Origin: an uncultured Sphingobacteriaceae bacterium | Lineage (GTDB): Bacteria > Bacteroidota > Bacteroidia > Sphingobacteriales > Sphingobacteriaceae | Assembly: GCA_946480915.1 (NCBI GenBank) | Contig: CAMLLO010000062.1 | Location: 1-16,434, forward strand | Direction of reading: 5' to 3' | Length of the DNA stretch: 16,434 nucleotides | Part shown: positions 15,201-16,434 of the stretch, piece by piece | Layout: every line of letters begins with the position of its first letter | Position numbering within the stretch: the stretch's first letter is position 1 | Made by a program: the position numbers and the translations under genes | Notes under the pieces: generated by a model | Seen by the model: the letters and a program-made list of their open reading frames with translations, nothing else | Told to the model about the DNA's origin: nothing | The model's database searches: none

Positions 15201-15242
15201 GTTTTCTTAAAAAATGAAGCAATGTCGAGCTTTTCGCGAGAC
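15201..15242 (+). repeat. Hairpin repeat B, right-half remnant
   Basis: Only the centre and right arm are recognisable (TTTTCTTAAAAAATGAAGC then AATGTCGAGCTTTTCGCGAGAC). The left arm GGTCTCAATGCTTGCTGCGC is absent. It marks the left edge of the non-repeat block that contains the toxin-antitoxin genes. Confidence 0.7.
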
Positions 15243-15262
15243 TTACGGATTTGTAATTTCTA

Positions 15263-15433
15263 CTATAATTTTTGATTGTAATCGAAGAGGAAAGTATGAA
15301 CTAAGAAATAGACGCTTTTATCTGTTGGGAATGTTTCACGAACTGTGTCATGATCTAAATTAATGCTGGCAGTTTTACCCACATAGTTGGGGCCGATTGT
15401 CAATAAATAAATTTTAGCAATTCCCTCAAATCC
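15263..15433 (-). other. Short open stretch with a P-loop-like motif, possible gene remnant
   Basis: On the minus strand, a stretch of about 56 sense codons runs between two stops and has no ATG. Its translation contains LLTIGPNYVGKTASINLDHD, which has the Walker A pattern G-x4-G-K-T, followed by VRETFPTDKSVYFLVHTF. Its first third overlaps the end of the toxin gene in another frame. It could be the decayed start of an ATPase or kinase-like gene, or a chance match. There is no further homology downstream, and I do not call it a gene. Confidence 0.25.
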
Positions 15434-15726
15434 TTATCTGATATGTTTTCCTGGTCGCTTTTGTCAAAAATAGAAAGCAGAAAAACTGTATGCTTATCAA
15501 TTTTAAAACAGGTAATCACTCTTGAACCACCTGATTTCCCCTTCCCCTTACTGGTAATTGTCATGCGGATTTTATAGCAGTCGTTGCCCAGTGACGTCCC
15601 CTGCGAAGGATTTTCTTTAAGAGATTTTAAAAGGGCAGAGAAATCCGATTTTAAAGATGGGTGCTTTTTCGCCAAGCGTTTCAGTTCTTTCTCAAATTTT
15701 GGTATAGTCTTTACGCTATAACTCAT
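15400..15726 (-). CDS. Type II toxin-antitoxin system toxin, RelE superfamily
   Basis: A 108-residue basic protein. It begins with SYSVKTIPKFEKELKRLAKKH, the usual first strand and Lys-rich helix of RelE-fold toxins, followed by a second helix (about 25-40), then YKIRMTI, GKGKSGGSRVITCFKI and VFLLSIFDKSDQENIS strands and a final helix DLRELLKFIY. The KSGGxRV block is typical of a RelE/HigB2-like subgroup; such toxins cleave mRNA, usually on the ribosome. Starts at GTG 15747 and ATG 15744 would add 6-7 residues; I chose ATG 15726 because SYSVKTIPKF is the natural family start and a GAAGAG lies about 10 nt upstream. It overlaps the antitoxin gene by 11 nt, implying coupled translation. RNase activity is inferred from the fold. 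Confidence 0.85.
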   Translation of the reverse strand: MSYSVKTIPKFEKELKRLAKKHPSLKSDFSALLKSLKENPSQGTSLGNDCYKIRMTITSKGKGKSGGSRVITCFKIDKHTVFLLSIFDKSDQENISDKDLRELLKFIY

Positions 15727-15922
15727 TGAGAAACTCTTCTGCATCACGTGCCACTAATTTACCTGCCGTTACCAGGTTTAGCTCATCAACAGCCTCTTTC
15801 AGATCTTCCAGCACTTTTGCCTTATAGGGGGTTAAAGGCTTAGTTTTTACATATGGCAAGTCATTAAGTAATGCCAAAAGTGCATCAGCCTTACTTTCTT
15901 TTACTTCTAATACAAATTTCAT
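15716..15922 (-). CDS. Putative cognate antitoxin of the RelE-type toxin
   Basis: A 68-residue, acidic protein directly upstream of and overlapping the toxin gene, the standard antitoxin-first order. The N-terminal part (MKFVLEVKESKADALLALL) looks like a strand plus helix that could dimerise, the middle is a charged helix (KAKVLEDLKEAVDELNLV), and the end (AGKLVARDAEEFLNEL) resembles the toxin-binding tail common to Bacteroidota RelE antitoxins. I do not recognise a standard DNA-binding domain such as HTH; a small ribbon or AbrB-like N-terminus is possible. The frame stays open upstream to 15967, but the ATG at 15922 has a good ribosome binding site and gives a sensible N-terminus, so the added 15 residues are rejected. 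Function rests on gene pairing. Confidence 0.78.
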   Translation of the reverse strand: MKFVLEVKESKADALLALLNDLPYVKTKPLTPYKAKVLEDLKEAVDELNLVTAGKLVARDAEEFLNEL

Positions 15923-15927
15923 AATGC

Positions 15928-15934
15928 TTTCCTT
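15928..15934 (-). promoter_or_regulatory. Ribosome binding site of the antitoxin gene
   Basis: The minus strand reads AAGGAAA, with AGGA 7 nt before the ATG at 15922. It is one of the few clear Shine-Dalgarno sites in the window and decides the start of the antitoxin. No convincing Bacteroidota promoter (TTTG with TAnnTTTG) was found further upstream. Confidence 0.6.
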
Positions 15935-16150
15935 AATGTAATTTTTTAAATCTGAACATATAAACAAATTTAATCATTTTTCGGCAGAAATCATTCCTGA
16001 ATGCAGTGTGGCAGGCAAAGATTTAATCTTGGTAGATCATGAAGTAGATGAATAAAACTCAATTTGAAAAGGTAAAGAATAAGGAAGATGGATTTGTTTT
16101 GTCCTCATTAGGGCAGACTTATTTTATTGAGCAGTTTTTGTTTTCTATTA

Positions 16151-16218
16151 GGTCTCAATGCTTGCTGCGCAGGTTTTCTTGACAAAAAAGGAAGCGATGC
16201 CGAGCTCTTTGCGGGACC
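16151..16218 (+). repeat. Hairpin repeat B, copy 3
   Basis: Bounded by GGTCTC and GGGACC; differs from copy 2 (14611-14678) at only two bases, and the match continues to 16271. Confidence 0.87.
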
Positions 16219-16338
16219 ATGAAGTACGTGAATGGCTAATCAATTTTAAAAGTAATATATAAGGAAAATGGTGGGTTTTTGTTTTGCCCTCATTGCGGGG
16301 CAGGCTACTTGTTATTGACGATTTTTATTGTTTTTTAA

Positions 16339-16406
16339 GGCCTCAATGCTTGCTGCGCAGGTTGTCTTGAAACAAAAGGAAGCAATGCCGAGCTTTTCGC
16401 GAGACC
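16339..16406 (+). repeat. Hairpin repeat B, copy 4
   Basis: Bounded by GGCCTC and GAGACC (one mismatch in the outer stem). The centre is TTGTCTTGAAACAA as in copy 1. The usual T-rich leader precedes it. Confidence 0.83.
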
Positions 16407-16434
16407 ATGAACATTGGATAATTCATTAGCTTAA

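Larger units (their letters stand above)
16080..16434 (+). repeat. Repeat island resumes: degenerate A start, two B elements
   Basis: No gene is seen here. A shortened hairpin I (TGTCC / GGGCA, 16100-16115) still pairs through a T-G wobble. Then come B copy 3, a shared AT-rich flank, a full hairpin I (16285-16302), the TTATTGACGATTTTTATTG leader and B copy 4. The window ends shortly after. 15923-16079 holds only the antitoxin upstream region and unassigned AT-rich DNA. Confidence 0.8.

Noticed and set aside
13916..15242. Possible CRISPR array
   Set aside because: Units are about 250-440 nt long, differ in length, and have no short identical repeats with unique spacers of constant size; no cas genes are present.
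15923..15990. Bacteroidota-type promoter (TTTG / TAnnTTTG) for the toxin-antitoxin pair on the - strand
   Set aside because: A TTTG is present in the AT-rich upstream region, but at the right distance there is only a weak TACATT-like word; spacing and -7 sequence do not fit well enough to call.

Overview
The window looks like a chromosome segment of a Bacteroidota bacterium, most likely in or near the Sphingobacteriaceae (Pedobacter/Mucilaginibacter type). This is inferred from protein character, moderate to low G+C, few clear Shine-Dalgarno sites and the style of the intergenic repeats; no rRNA or other marker gene is present to prove it. No tRNA, rRNA or CRISPR array was seen.

Positions 1-13792 form one uninterrupted co-directional (+) surface-polysaccharide (O-antigen or capsule type) locus. 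Its genes are spaced by 0-30 nt or overlap by a few bases, so they probably form one operon whose promoter and first genes lie upstream of the window. The order is: WecF-type Fuc4NAc transferase (5' end cut off), Wzx flippase, WbpI/WecB-type 2-epimerase, HisH-type glutaminase, HisF-like ammonia-channel protein, WbpG/PseA-type N-acetyl sugar amidotransferase, GT4 glycosyltransferase, hexapeptide acyltransferase, Wzy-type polymerase, second GT4, extended SDR, WecG/TagA-type glycosyltransferase, WbpV/WbpK-type SDR, and a WbpL/WecA-type initiating sugar-phosphate transferase. The wzx-hisH-hisF-wbpG-GT4 core resembles the Pseudomonas aeruginosa O5 locus. It predicts a Wzx/Wzy-made repeat unit that carries an acetamidino sugar and starts with a 2-acetamido-6-deoxyhexose phosphate. 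The earlier sugar-nucleotide enzymes (4,6-dehydratase, dehydrogenase, oxidase, aminotransferase) are not in the window.

Positions 13793-15260 contain no credible gene. They hold a four-unit tandem array of a roughly 250-nt repeat (A), two units of which are enlarged by a second, hairpin-type repeat (B). Several A and B copies carry paired base changes that keep stems intact.

Positions 15400-15922 (- strand) are a compact antitoxin-toxin pair (RelE superfamily toxin) lying inside this repeat island. Repeats resume at about 16080 and run to the window end. A nearly identical 121-bp direct repeat (14611-14731 and 16151-16271) brackets the toxin-antitoxin genes.
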